Below are positions 25,001 to 36,374 of a DNA stretch of 64,000 nucleotides, piece by piece. Within the stretch, counting starts at the first letter, position 1, and the number at the start of each line of letters is the position of its first letter. The stretch is from Marsupella aquatica (taxonomy: Eukaryota; Marchantiophyta): contig OZ316892.1 of the NCBI GenBank assembly GCA_973895155.1, forward strand, positions 21,638,001 to 21,702,000. Direction: 5' to 3'. The position numbers were made by a program, and so were the translations under genes. The notes below the pieces were generated by a model that saw only the letters and a list, made by a program, of their open reading frames with translations, searched no databases and had not been told where the DNA came from.

Positions 25001-26220
25001 CAGAAAATCATTGAATTCAGGACTTAGGAGAGGAGTAATCTTTGAGGTCTTCACGCTCCATTCCTTCGTGGCCTCCTTCATCATCGCTGCGTGACGCTTA
25101 GCGACCTCCTCCTTTGACCATGGCCTTCCTTGAGAGTTTGCGGTTGCCATGTCCATTTTGAACTGGAGAGAGTATGACTTGATCTTGTTCTCACACAAGA
25201 TGTAAACAAGAGCCTCCAAAGGCATCTTCTTGGTATACCAAGCGCCTTTCCTTGTCTTCGCTTGAATCGCCTCGAATCGTTTGAAGCTTCCTGTGTCAAT
25301 GATCGCCTTATAATAATCAAGGTCATGGGACAGAATTTGATTGATTCGATTTGCATCCAAGATCCATGATGATTCTACCACCGCTTGTCCCAATCTGAAA
25401 CCAAACGGAAGTCATCAGCACCAGGCACTAGCCAAACATCGACAAAAATATTCATTCTTTTTGACATTCAATGAAAGAAAATGATGGAACTTACTGATTG
25501 ACTGTGTGCATTGCAGCCTCAATCTCGATGAGAGAGCCTCGATCTCCCTTGAATACAGTGCAAAGCACACGAGGATGGTACTTGATATTTTTGGGGTTTT
25601 CATCCGTGATCTGTAACCAAGAATAGAGACGATGATTCCCGTCAAATACACAAAACATCTTGTCTTTTAAGACAAGAAACTCGGGATCCACTTCGCAATC
25701 CGCTTCAAATTTCTCATTCTGGGAAACCCATACAACATCCCAACTCTCACGAATTTTGGGTATGCAAAATTGGATAACCCCTTCAGAATCAGCGGGTTGC
25801 ACATAGAACCGCATCCCTATGGAGGAGTTGTAACCGGAACTCCGAAATGAATCTTTGAGCTTCTTGATCGAAGCACTCTCCTTCTGCAAAGTCTGAACGA
25901 CTTCCATGTTGACTAAGCGGCAAAGCGGTATATGGGGGGGATTCTTAGGCTCTCCTCTGAAATCAGTCCCAAATGACATCGCATGTTTCGCAATCACATC
26001 ACCCATCGACAGAGCCCCTTCGCTTCTGTCCTCCATCACGAAATCGCTGAAATTCTCCATGGCTCCTTGTTTCTGCAGATGAGTGCAAAGCACTGTAGAC
26101 TATTTGCCCAATATGTCAAAGCGACTGCGATGCAGTTGAGCGTGTAACTCTCCAAGTGTAAACAGAACCAGAGAATGAAGTCTCGGATGTCTCAAAATTA
26201 TCGGGAGAAGTATTGTCCAT
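22044..26220 (-). CDS. MULE A ParB-like / DNA-methyltransferase-like fusion gene (near-intact)
   Basis: Exons, confirmed by comparing both copies and phase: about 26220/26060-25495, 25394-24064, 23884-23187, 23010-22444, 22338-22044, about 1150 codons. Domain 1 (exon 1) contains LVLKDKMFCVFDGNHRLYSW; DGNHR matches the D-G-x-H-R box of ParB/sulfiredoxin-like domains. Exon 2 (about 443 residues) is helical and unrecognised. Exons 3-4 resemble a beta-class amino-DNA-methyltransferase: DPFLADDGLLAVLH, and after an intron IGFMQSVLELI then DWTVGSGSTFVAGDF...GIENR, fitting motifs X and I (VxDxFxGSGTT, GxE). The expected DPPY catalytic motif is replaced by YLPTG. The tail is acidic (SDSSE). Defects: a 2-bp loss near 22660 and a stop/shift in the first about 40 N-terminal codons near 26110. 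Translation could instead start at 26060 (MENFSDF). In prokaryotes and phages, ParB domains are found fused to such methylases. Confidence 0.75.
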
Positions 26221-27569
26221 CTCTGGATAAAGAGTAGAAGGCGATAAGGTTTGGAATGTTCTTAGCCAATCGTAGAGGTCTGCAACGTTATCCTGCGACC
26301 GGATAGATGAGCTCCACGTCGCAAACAGACAACACGGAGCACGTTCTTTCCCGGAAGACAGAGAGGACAGCGAATCTCAAAACATGATCGGACCTGTCGA
26401 ATTGGCCTTTCACATGTAAAAGATCCATCAAAGACCGTCGATCAACTTAAATATTTACTTTTCATGATGAAAAGAAACAGCAAAAAGAGCGACGACACCA
26501 ATAAGAAAGAGACACATGTCACATGTTCTAAATGGTCATGATGAACAGAACCAAAATTATCTAAATGACGTCTCTAAATCTTTGCCACTTTAGGGATAAA
26601 ATGGTCACTAAGATATGAAGTTACCATTATAAATATCCGTTGGGTCACAACAGCGGACAAGTCTGTATAATAGCGCCTGGCGCTATTATAGAAATTACAC
26701 CTAAATCACCATTAAGTTTCATACATTTCCATAATCACGCTGGGAGATATTAAGGGCCCTTACCATAAAAATAAGCCCATAACATAATAGCGCCCGGTGC
26801 TATTATTAAATCATTTATGAAATGTCATTTCATTCCCTAAATACAACAATGGTCGTAAATTTCTTCGCTTTTTTGACACGTAAATATGTATTATTAATGA
26901 TAGCGCCAAGCGCTATCAATGTTGTGGGTAAATAGGGGTATTTACAAACGACAGGAAACAGCAAACAATAACAAAAAAAACTGGTAATAGGAAAATGAGT
27001 GGTAATTTTTTTTGAATTTTTTTTTTTCAAATTTTTTTTTTTTGCTAGCGCCCGACGCTGGTAATGCTAGCGCCCAAAGCTAGCCAAAAAATGTTGTAAC
27101 TTAGATTTTTTTGGAAAATGAGACTTTTTAGAAAATATTTTGACATGATTATTTTTCCTGGTAACAGTAACTTTTTGCTGGTAACAAGAAAAATTTTCCT
27201 GGTACCAGTAAACCTGTTTCCTGTTTACTGTCACGCGTGCCATACCCGGGTAAATATATCTCTCATCTCGTCATATTTTTGCGTTCATCTCCACCTATTG
27301 TGTGGCATGAAAAAAGAGATTTTTGCTAGCGCTTGGCGCTACTAATATCCATTGCTGAAGATGCCGTTAAACTAACGGAAACATTTTGCTTCCAACGGTC
27401 ATCCGCCGCCATTCTTTGGTCACTTTTCCGTGGCATCAACGGTAATTAAATTGGAATTCAAATTGTCATATGGTGGTTTCTTTGTTGAAGTTTCTTAGAA
27501 GCAGTGAAATAAGAAACTAAAACTATCACGACACTCTCATTTTACCATTGTGGTCAATGATATTCCGCA
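26221..27569. promoter_or_regulatory. Divergent spacer of MULE A with a palindrome cluster
   Basis: This separates the methyltransferase gene (minus) from the transposase (plus), so it must hold both promoters. Palindromes lie at 26666-26690 (12-bp perfect arms around one T), 26785-26805, 26898-26918, 27043-27061, 27066-27084 and 27327-27341. Copies of the element-end motif (ACAGGAAACAG, CTGTTTCCTGTTTACTG) are at about 26950 and 27160-27235. There are long T and A runs around 27005-27045. The counterpart in copy B (52414-53351) has five palindromes. Confidence 0.6.
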
Positions 27570-30500
27570 ATGCAGCATGTAATTAGAGTAAGTCGTCCGG
27601 CGATAGGTGAGGTGATTACCGTACCTGTGACCAATCGACCAGGTACTCAATGCGTTAGTGAGAATTATCTTTCCGCAAGATTTGATGTCTGGAGGAAGGA
27701 TATTGATAATTGACAGCTCATTTCCATTACAGTCAAGGAGAGAAATTTTGGGAGTTGCATATTGGTGTCGATTACTCTCTATACCTCAAAGGAAAAGATG
27801 ATGTTCGTGTTAAATTAGAGAAGGTAATTGCACCGAGGGAAGTCATCGATCTCACATCTGAAGGCGAGGACTCATTCCTTGGATCTCCTTTTTTGATGAA
27901 TGTTGGAAACATTAAGAGAGAAGAATCGGTTCCAGTACATCAGGGGAGCTCGTCGAAGGAACGGGTTCCTCCTTTTTTTCCATGATTGAACAAAACAATT
28001 AGTGGATCTGATACACTTCTTTTAGCTTTGCCTCTAACTGTCGTCTATAGGCAAAGCGCGTTAGATGCACTTTTGAAATCATATGGACAAAGTGAGCTTT
28101 CTCGCTTTGTTAAATCGGAGGTTTCACGCACGAGCAAGTGGAATTGCTTCCCATAAGTTATAATGGCAATGTCATATTTGAGCTTCCACCTGTTGATTGT
28201 GTTGGTTCAAAAGGAAAGCGTCTCCTTAACATGGACCGGTCAAAGGATTGCTATCTATGGACTAGAATTTTCCCCACTTCAGCCAATGTCTTACCCTAAG
28301 AAGATGTGGGAGTTTGGCAAGGTTAGTTGTAGCGGGTCACTAGAATGTCGGAACAATTCATGCGAGTTTTATATCAGAACCAATGGTAGGAATTGTTCAT
28401 CTTGGGAAGGGACCCCTAAGTTAGGAGGTCAACATTGTCCAGGAAAGTTGATTGATGCAGGAGGGATTGTTTGTCGTTATTGTCTGCAGCTCCCATTTTT
28501 TCTGGACTCTTGCCCCACAAAAATGTTCTACATGTACCCGCAAGTCATGCTTGATTCGGTGACAGTGCAACATATGTCACGCCTCGCAATCCACATGGGT
28601 GTACATGATCATCCATGTCGAAAGATTTGGTCTAGAAGTTCAGAGAAAATAGCGGTCGAGGAGATTCGAAAAGAGCACTTGAAGAATCCTTCTTCCGCGC
28701 CTTGTGTTGTGAAAAATGCAGTGACTGGATCTTTGAAGGATGCACTAGATGAATCTGTTCATGACATTTCAAAGATGGAAGAGACTGAGATTTGGCAGTC
28801 ACTTATGCTTGTTTCCACTCCACAGAAATTCTCTGCCTTGTTTAAGAGCGTCCGGAAAGATCAGGCTGGTCGTGGAGATCTTGAATATCTGGTTCGAATG
28901 CAAAAGAATGTGAGGTTTCCATTTGTTCAAAGGTATCTTCTTCCGGGGCAAGGCTGCAAGGAGGACCGTGCTCATATTTTCAAAATGACAATCAAAGGTC
29001 ATGGATCCGGAGTCAATCTACTTCGACAGATGAAAAAAGGTGGGCCACTTGAAGGAGCATGGGTGAGTTTTGATGTCATGCATCGAATGTCTAAAGAATG
29101 GAGCACTTTCAGTGCCCACGTCTATGACCACAACTATCGAGCATTATGTACGATATTTACGTGCGAGCTGAAAGCGAAGGACACTGAATCTCTTGAGAAA
29201 GTTTGGAGATTGATGATTGAGGTCGCTTTAGAAAATGGGTTACATGATGTTCAAATTCACGGATTCATGGCTGACAATGCTCATGCGGGATGGCTTGCGG
29301 TGAGAAATGTTTTCTTTGGGGGCCATCCAAATCCAGAGAAGGAGAGATCAGACGCTTTTCATTTTTACCAATCTTTGCATTGCCATTCCATCGAAGGAGT
29401 GTTGGAAGACAAACGTGCAGAGCATCGAACCCTTTGGGATAAGCTCAGAAATGCATCAACTTTTGTTGAAGCCTATAGAATCTCCAGAGAGATTGATTTA
29501 TGGTGGAGATCCGGAAATTGCGTTCCTGGAAAGCTTTGGATGCTGCAAGGATTGATCTCTTGGTGGGTTGTAAGATGGCGACAGTGGGGAAATTTTATCA
29601 GACTTGTGAGTATGACATTGACATGGCCTTTTCATTTTTCAATATCTCATATACTTCTAAACTAGCGCCGAGTGCTCGTTCCTAGTTCGAGAACGGATGT
29701 TGATTTGTGCCATATTGATCTTCTCAGGAAAATTATCAACATTGATTCTCAAATCAAAAGGAGTAGGGCTGGAGGCCACGCTTTGGTCTCGTGAGAGGAT
29801 TACAACACCCTGTTCTTCAAGGAAACTTATCTCCAAGTTTGACAGATTTGTTCCTTTCAGTATTGGCAAGGACACTAGATAAGGAGGCAGGTTTGCTATA
29901 CCTCGACGCGGGCGACTCTTCTACCAATTGCCGTTGGGGCAGAACCACACAAACTCTGCATGAGGTTCTCCTCTGAATAGGCGATGTGCTTTGACAACAA
30001 CTTCGATGACACCAGCATTGGAAGGATATCCAACCTTCTTAATCCGATTTTGACACTCATCACAATCGCATCTCCCTGACAATGTCCCGTTACACTATGG
30101 GCCGGGCCCAAGTCTTGAAATTCGACAAAGATGCCAAGAACCGGGATCAACGTCCATCTCCAAAAGCGACGTGTCAGGGACGACTGGATTTTGGTTAAAA
30201 GAGACTTCTGGTAATATTGAAGATGCTCCACCTCGACCAGAAGGAGGTGCATCCTGCATGTCACCCGGGTCTTCTTCACTCCCAGTCAAATCGATCGGTG
30301 TTTCAGGAGTTCTAAGTGGAATATGAGAAAACTGAGTAGAGCTCAGATTTCTCCGTTTCAAACCCCGTGTATTTGGTGTTGTTATCAGAATTGTGACAGA
30401 TTTGGTTACAAAATCACCGTTCAATGGAGAACTCCTCTCCAAATCGAATTCCGCCGCATTAGCTAGTAGAAAATTAGAAGCCTCTTTGAACAATCGAGGG

Positions 30501-31192
30501 GACCCAGCCTGATCTGCAGAACGGAAAGCTAGTTCAAAAACCGTAGGACCTGTACCTCTATGTAACCCATCACGATAGGCAGTATAGGCGGCAATTTGGG
30601 AGATTGCTCGATTGTGGTTAGTTTTGCACCCCTCAAATAAACCTACAGTTTTCTTCCCTTGCCAAGCTTTCATGATACCATGAACTGCCTCAGATCCTGT
30701 GCAATTGGGAATCATCCCTCCTTCTTGTGCACTTTTGCTCTGTAGGACGGCGAGGGTCCGTCTCGAACTAGGAACGGACGCCCAATGAACCCCAGATCAA
30801 ATCTTACTCAGGAATATCATAGAAGGATTGAATCTGCTGCTAAGGAAATGATGACTCTCATCACAGAATTGGACGTCTCCTTAGGGAACTCTTATGGGAA
30901 ACGATTCCGCATCCAAACACACGCTCATTTGAGGACGGCAAACACTTACTGAGTGCAGATTTGCATATTCTCATGCTGCTCTTGTGAGGATTTGTTTCGT
31001 CGGCATTCTCAAGGAAGACCTTTCATGCCTTGTAAGCATTTGTACTGGGTTTACAAAACGGTCTTTAAGCTAGATCCATTGGATTCGATGTTACCAAGCC
31101 AACCAATTCTTACTATCAGTGAACTCCAGTACATCTTAGGAATGAAGAATAGCATGGTTTTTAGGAATTCTGACCATTCTAGTAGACGTTGA
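27570..31192 (+). pseudogene. MULE A transposase, broken by an internal inversion and frameshifts
   Basis: This is a Mutator-like transposase. Exon 1 (27570-27985; MQHVIRVSRP) matches copy B's MSRSIVI exon but has an internal deletion near 27710. Exon 2 (about 28064-29605) is out of frame before about 28300. It then reads CSGSLECRNNSCEFY...VCRYC...LAIHMGVHDHP, a WRKY/GCM1-type cysteine-histidine finger. Next comes a DDE-like core: AWVSFDVM, YRALCTIFTCELKAKD, GFMADNAHAGWLAVRNVF. The following exon lies on the minus strand at 30739-29684 (an inverted block). The coding end returns to plus at 30761-31192 with the SWIM finger CSCEDLFRRH...MPCKHLYW (CxC...CxH). A TGA at about 30951 replaces an F found in copy B. 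It cannot make an intact protein. Confidence 0.85.
29677..30776. other. Inverted block inside the MULE A transposase
   Basis: Compared with copy B, which is collinear, the segment between these points is reversed. TCTCGAACTAGGAACG is at 30761-30776 and its reverse complement at 29677-29692. In copy B the matching codons (LQTRNGR) occur once, so the short sequence was duplicated in inverted form at the break. The other breakpoint fell in the intron that carries the palindrome at 29662. Confidence 0.85.
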
Positions 31193-31444
31193 ACGGGTAT
31201 TTAGTCAATGATGTTTTGTAACGGTAACAAACGTTTGGGTAGCGCTCGGCGCTAGTAAACGTGTCTTCCGACAATTGTTGTTTTTCCCATCATATTGGAC
31301 TTCATGTTGAAATTGACCTCATTGGTTTTGTAGAGAATTGTGCCGTGTTTTGTGGATGATAGTACCAATTCTCCTGTTTTGTTCCACTCTTTTTCCTGTT
31401 ATGATCATTATTGTTTCCTGTTTCCTGTCATGGAGGTTGGGCCC

Positions 31445-31454
31445 TTCAATCGGA
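31445..31454. repeat. Right target-site duplication of MULE A
   Basis: TTCAATCGGA, matching 4705-4714. It lies immediately after the inverted CCTGTTTCCTGTCATGGAG end motif. Confidence 0.72.
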
Positions 31455-33680
31455 GGTCGAGATGGCGTCATGCACCGTAGTCATAACCTTGGGCTTGGGG
31501 CGAGTTGGGCCGGCCGCACTTGGTCACCTCATGGTCAGGCCTCGCTCGCCGGGACGGGGCCAGGGCTCACTCCTCCCTAACTTGCTCGGTGGTCCCTCCT
31601 CTCCACCCTTGCTCGTCCCTCCCTCCTCCTCGCCCTTGCTCGTCACTCCTCCCTCCCTCCTCCCTTGTCAGGCCTCCCTCCAACATAGGGCCTGGCTCCA
31701 TCGTTGAGGCTAGCTTGGACCTTGCTCCTACCTAGCTTGCTTGTTGTCAGGCCCCGTCGTCAGGCTGGTTGGGGCGCATCCAGAGAGAGGGAGTCAAGAG
31801 TCGAGTGGAAAGGGAGGGGAGTTAGTCAAGTGAGGAGGACGGAAGTCAAGTGGGCGGAGTTTGTCAAGTTGCCGGCAGGACTTGGCTGTGGCGCGCTGTG
31901 ATGGCTGTCCGTGCAGCAGGGCCGGCTGTGAGGCTGTGAGGCAAGGCAAACAAAGCAGAGTGACTCCATGTCGGGCTCCATGTTGCCACGGCACTGTAAT
32001 TAAAGTAAGGGCCGTCCCCAGGGCCGCGGTTTCTTTCAATTGAGTTTTTTGTCTTATTTATTCCATTTTTTCTGTTTTCAGTTTTTCTCACCCTAAAAGC
32101 CCCGGGAACTTTAAAGGACAACCATTGTAAAAACACGTGCAACCCATTATTATAGTTTTTGATTGTTTCAACTCTAGTGCAGCAAAGTCTTTTTCTCCTT
32201 GAGCAGTCATGTGGATCAAGCTGCAATTGAGGAAACACTTTGCAGTTTGCAAACATACCTCTAGGGACCACAAATCAAATTTAATGAGCAGAACGTGCCC
32301 CAGCAGTAGGATGTGCACTCCACCTGGGCCTGTCAATGGCAAGGCAGAGATTTGTAAGACGCGTCGGCAGAGCTGGCGCCCAAAGCCATTAACAACAAGG
32401 GAATGTAAACTCTATGTTAGATGCAGACATGTGGCTTGACAACTAGCATATATCTTGTTTTGCAGCACTGGTAAAACTTAATGGCAACTTGGAAACACAA
32501 TGAATAGGCACTCAAGAAATTCAAGTTATTGGGGCACTGGCTGCAAAAAATGGGGGAGCACACACATCCCAAAACATTTATGAATATAGCATGGACCATT
32601 ATAAATCATTAGGGGCAGTTGTGGAGCATGACTTCCTGGCAGGATATTAAGGATATAGCATGGACCTCCACAAATCATTGGGGGCAAATGTGGAGCATGA
32701 CTTCACTTGCAAGAGATTATGGATATAGCAGAGGTTATGGATATAACATGGACCTCCAGAAATCATTAGCAGGGACCTCCAGAAATCATTGTGTTGTGTA
32801 CCGATTTAGTTGTCAGTTGGTACATTATGCTCCTAGACATCACCGACAGACTCGAGAGCACCGATAGTAACGATCTTCGTTCTGATTGCGACTCGTATTG
32901 GATCCAGGTACCACGAACGAAAATTTTGTGCTACAATCAGAATTTCATTCTACCGTGGGGCTCAGTGTAAGTACTCCTGGACCCCATCAACACCTCGTGA
33001 ACCTCCGTCATTGCTTGTTGGAAATGTGATATTACTCTAGACAGGGGGTTTAATTCGGTGGCGGCATCTAGGCCTGTCGGGACGCTTGATTGAGAGGATT
33101 TTCTTTGCTTTCGTTCATGCTGCCATCTCAATGTACAAAGTCAGTGTTTGTGCCGATGTGGCTCTGGCGTCAGGGTATCTGAGGAGTTTTTCCAGCTTTG
33201 GTCCCATTTCTTCTCTGCATCTTCTTCTTCGTTTATTCTTCTGCTGCTGTTCATTCCTGGATATTGCCATCTCACATTGGTACCTGCTACATTGACAAGA
33301 ACCTCTGTTTTTCTCTGGCGATTGTAGTTAGGGTATCAGACAAGTTTCGCAAGCTTCCGTTTTGTTTCTTCCGCTTCTTCTCCGTCCGTAGGCTTTGGGT
33401 GCTTGTCACTTGTACTACAGTTGTTGTCATTTAATTGCTAGGTTCTGTCCTGGATTTTGAAGGGAGATTCCGAGTCATTTCTCTAATTCGTCTTCGTCCA
33501 TTGGTTTGTTAAATTTGGTTGCTTCGCTGATTAGCTGATTAACGTTGTAGCTCTTTGACCATCGTTTTTATCCTGGGATCGCATATGGTACAGGCGAGGA
33601 AAAGAATCATCGTTCCCAGCATTTCCAGAATTTGATGATCAGACGACTGAAGTAGGCGAAGACGACCATTCCGACCATCT
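31455..33680. other. Region between MULE A and the thioesterase gene
   Basis: Positions 31460-32040 are GC- and CT-rich without a supported gene. Positions 32585-32800 form a degenerate tandem array repeating GGAGCATGACTTC and ATATAGCATGGACCTCC with the word AAATCATT. Positions 33100-33680 are pyrimidine-rich and probably include the promoter and 5' leader of the thioesterase gene. Confidence 0.45.
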
Positions 33681-34334
33681 ATGGCTTCCGCGGTGGTGAT
33701 ATGGCTGCATGGGCTAGGCGATACCGGTCCCGCAAATGAGAGATTGCAGACTGTTTTCACCCAATCTTTCATGAAGGGCGTCAAGTGGGTGTTCCCCACA
33801 GCTCCGACTCAGCGGGTCTCGGCGAATTATGGAGCGTACTCGCCATCCTGGTTTGACATTTCGGAGCTTCCAGTAAGTGCTCAAGCCCCGGATTTCGAAG
33901 AGGGTGTGATGCAAGCCGTGAGCTCTGTTCACGCCATGATTGACAAGGAGGTGACGCAGGGTGTGAGCGCTGATAAGATCTTCCTGTGTGGGTTTAGTCA
34001 AGGCGGGGCTCTTTCTCTGGCTAGTGCAATGCTGTATCCGGAGAAGCTGGCTGGAACTGCCGTGTTGAGTTGTTGGGTCCCTCTCAATCCGGAGTTCATA
34101 ACCAAAATTCCAGCGAAGGCGAAGAACACGCCGGTCTTGTGGCTGCACGGTATGAGTGACAATGTGGTGGATTTCTCAGCTGGGAAGGCTGGTCCTCCCC
34201 TCCTTGCTCACGCGGGTGTCAGTTGCGAGTTCAAGGCTTATCCTGGACTCGGCCACAGCATAATTCACGAGGAGCTGATGTACCTAGAGAAGTGGATTGG
34301 TGTTCAGCTACAAAATTCATCATCGTCCAGCTGA
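33681..34334 (+). CDS. Acyl-protein thioesterase (alpha/beta hydrolase, single exon)
   Basis: This is a 217-residue enzyme of the acyl-protein thioesterase/lysophospholipase family, which removes palmitate from cysteine residues of proteins and can cleave lysophospholipids. The fold marks are present: VIWLHGLGDTGPANE at residues 6-20 (oxyanion loop HGLGD), FPTAPTQRVSANYG, the nucleophile elbow GFSQGG with Ser106, the acid WLHGMSDNVV with Asp160, and GLGHSI with His192. Length is close to the usual about 225-250, and the first strand begins almost at the Met, so the start is short but plausible. There is no intron, although plant members usually have several. A retrocopy is possible, but no poly(A) tract or short direct repeats are seen. 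It ends in a serine run (SSSSS). It is the only fully intact single-exon gene in the window and has a cytosolic look (no signal peptide). Confidence 0.92.
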   Translation: MASAVVIWLHGLGDTGPANERLQTVFTQSFMKGVKWVFPTAPTQRVSANYGAYSPSWFDISELPVSAQAPDFEEGVMQAVSSVHAMIDKEVTQGVSADKIFLCGFSQGGALSLASAMLYPEKLAGTAVLSCWVPLNPEFITKIPAKAKNTPVLWLHGMSDNVVDFSAGKAGPPLLAHAGVSCEFKAYPGLGHSIIHEELMYLEKWIGVQLQNSSSSS

Positions 34335-36374
34335 TGGAGAAAAAGGTCTTTGTTCCGTCTCTGGTGATATTTTTTTCTGCCGAACGTTTTTCCTGTGACC
34401 GGCAGTCCATTAATAGATTGAACTGGATTTGTGGACAAGTATGTGATGTATTTGTTGCGGTTGTAGATCTGTACATAAATGGTCACTAGTAATCCATAGT
34501 CATTCCCTTTTTTTTTGCAATGACATTATCTCAAAAATCAAGAGTGTCTTGAACAGTGTAACCTTTCTAAGTCTCCTTCGAACTGTGAACAATATCAGGG
34601 TTTTAATCGTGTGAGGAGGGACGCTTGTTAAGTGCACTCTTAAAGCGAATTCAGTCCATAACAAAAAAATGTTTGATGACGAGATTTCACGGGACCAGCA
34701 GCATCTCCCACAAAATTCCCTTGGGCTTGGCACCTTCATGTGTTTTTGTATTTAGGTCGACTCTTCCTCTTAGCAAGTAGGCAAAGTTTCTGAAAACCGT
34801 AAGGCAGCCTGGAGTCTTTCTTGCAAGCTCCGGGAAGGCTGAACAATTTGTTTAACAATCTGAAGCTTCACAGGTGATGGACTGTTAATCAGCATGTTGG
34901 TATATCAGTGTGCCCTTTGTGATCAATAATGTTGGTGGTAAGGATCCAATCTCCAACAACACAAAAGTGGCGAGCAAGCCTCCTAACTACTAACCAGCAC
35001 TGCAATTTACCGCAAAGATCGAGCTCATTTGAAAATAAAGCTGCATGCACTTTAAAGCTTAAATGCTAAACTACGAGGCTCCTCCCCTCACCTACCGGAG
35101 CTCACTACTTGCAGCTACTGTTGAATTCGAACCCAAAGATAAGATTCAAAATTGTAATGCAGTTGATTGTCAGTCACTTTAATCTTCGGAGGAGGTAATT
35201 GCCAAAATCACTTTGCCGCTTTTCTTCTTTTTTCTTTTTTTTTTCAAAGAGGCCAACGTACACCCGACTTGCTTAACTACGTTGGCAGGTAAATTCACTA
35301 CCATCTGTTTTGAGATGTACTAGTGCGGTTGTTAGTGCGGTTGTTTCGTAGAGTTGAAGACACAACTAAGGGTGATCGGTAGTGTCAGAGGAAGAGCTAC
35401 ACAACAACGGTTCAGCCCGTAAGGGATACGACGGCTAAACAATGTGATAAGATAAATTTGAGAAGTTCCACTGAATTTCTTCTTATAAATGAATCTGAAG
35501 TCACCAAAACATGGTCCCTCAAAAATTGTTCCACCTCGCAACTGTACACTCGCTACAACATATACAAAATTCTCTCTGCGTCTTTGGCCAGAATAGATGT
35601 GCAGACTGTGTCACTACGCGAACCACATTTTGGGTCCTTTCTTACGCATCTATGTCGCATAAGTCTACTTCCATGAGAAGGGCCATCGTTCTTTAAACCT
35701 ACAAGTCCCACGAGGGAAGTGCATCCGATTACACAGGTCTCTAGATATCACCCTATACTTGGCCATCGTCACAACTTAGAAAAAGTTCAGTGTTCCCACA
35801 ATTTTACCTCGAATCACCATCACAGCAGAACCCGCCACCCTCGCATTGCTGGGGTGCCGTTGGATGGGAGGAAAGAATGGTGTTGAGCATAATAGGATCT
35901 TGTACATGACAAAGTATACAAGCAACCTACACACCAAAGGCCTGGATGCCGTGTTTGCATACACAAGTAGTTAATGGCCCCAGAACATGTCAATTTGACC
36001 TTCCTAGTGACAGCTATTTATGCTCTACACGACGAAACCCAGTACCTCCTTTTGCCATCAGATTCTTTTCAGCGAGCGTCAGGGGGACGGAGTGGAGGAT
36101 AGTTGTTGCCAATTCCACCTGTATCAAAGAATGCATCCCTTCCCATTGGTGGGCCTTGCCTGTTGTACCAATTATTGACATAGTCTGAGTACCTGAAAAC
36201 CACGCCAGAAACTACTGAGCACACATCCTCTGCATCTTCCAATGGAGCCTATCAAAGCACAGACTAGAAAACGTTTTCTTCAAAGAAGAATCAAATTTAA
36301 AGTTTGCAAGACAACACAAAATTGAAGACGGATCAAATCGGGCATTTCCAGCGACCACTTCCACCAGGGATCCA
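34335..36374. other. Intergenic region between thioesterase and YTH genes
   Basis: This includes the 3' regions of the two convergent genes. There is a T/C-rich tract at about 35215-35245. Open frames here are short, with no recognisable domain, and I see no gene. Confidence 0.5.

Larger units (their letters stand above)
20701..31254. repeat. Dispersed TAGCGCC-N-GGCGCTA palindromes of MULE A
   Basis: Positions: 20701-20723 (11-bp arms), 21029-21047, 21925-21943, 23055-23073, 23138-23154, 23926-23940, 24001-24015, 25416-25430 (degenerate), 26666-26690, 26785-26805, 26898-26918, 27043-27061, 27066-27084, 27327-27341, 29662-29676, 31240-31254. All lie in introns or spacers, none inside an exon. 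Outer arm bases change between sites but stay complementary: GGAG/CTCC at 20701, TATAA/TTATA at 26666, GA/TC at 21029. The palindrome itself therefore seems to matter, not just a copied sequence. Confidence 0.9.
4715..31444. mobile_element. MULE copy A: three-gene element with ParB-methyltransferase (nested insertions inside)
   Basis: The ends were found from an inverted repeat, CTCCATGACAGGAAACAGG, at about 4722-4740, whose reverse complement is at about 31418-31436. These are flanked by the direct repeat TTCAATCGGA (4705-4714 and 31445-31454), a length fitting the 8-11 bp target duplications of Mutator-like elements. The span is 26.7 kb, but about 15.8 kb (about 4895-20690) is a LINE with further nested elements, leaving about 10.9 kb. 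Contents on the net element: small ORF (minus, 21.1-21.55 kb), ParB-methyltransferase gene (minus, 22.0-26.2 kb), a divergent spacer rich in palindromes, and MULE transposase (plus, 27.6-31.2 kb). Copy B has the same order. TIR outer bases differ between the two ends (GGTTTTTC versus GGGCCCAAC), so the exact outer limits could shift by 2-3 bp. Confidence 0.75.

Noticed and set aside
28163-28290. N-terminal residues of the 500-codon ORF as the transposase start
   Set aside because: Comparison with copy B shows the real frame here is another one; the ORF is correct only after a frameshift near 28300.
20701-31254. Possible CRISPR-like or satellite array from regularly recurring palindromes
   Set aside because: Spacing is irregular, repeats are scattered across introns and spacers over 10 kb, and the genome is eukaryotic.
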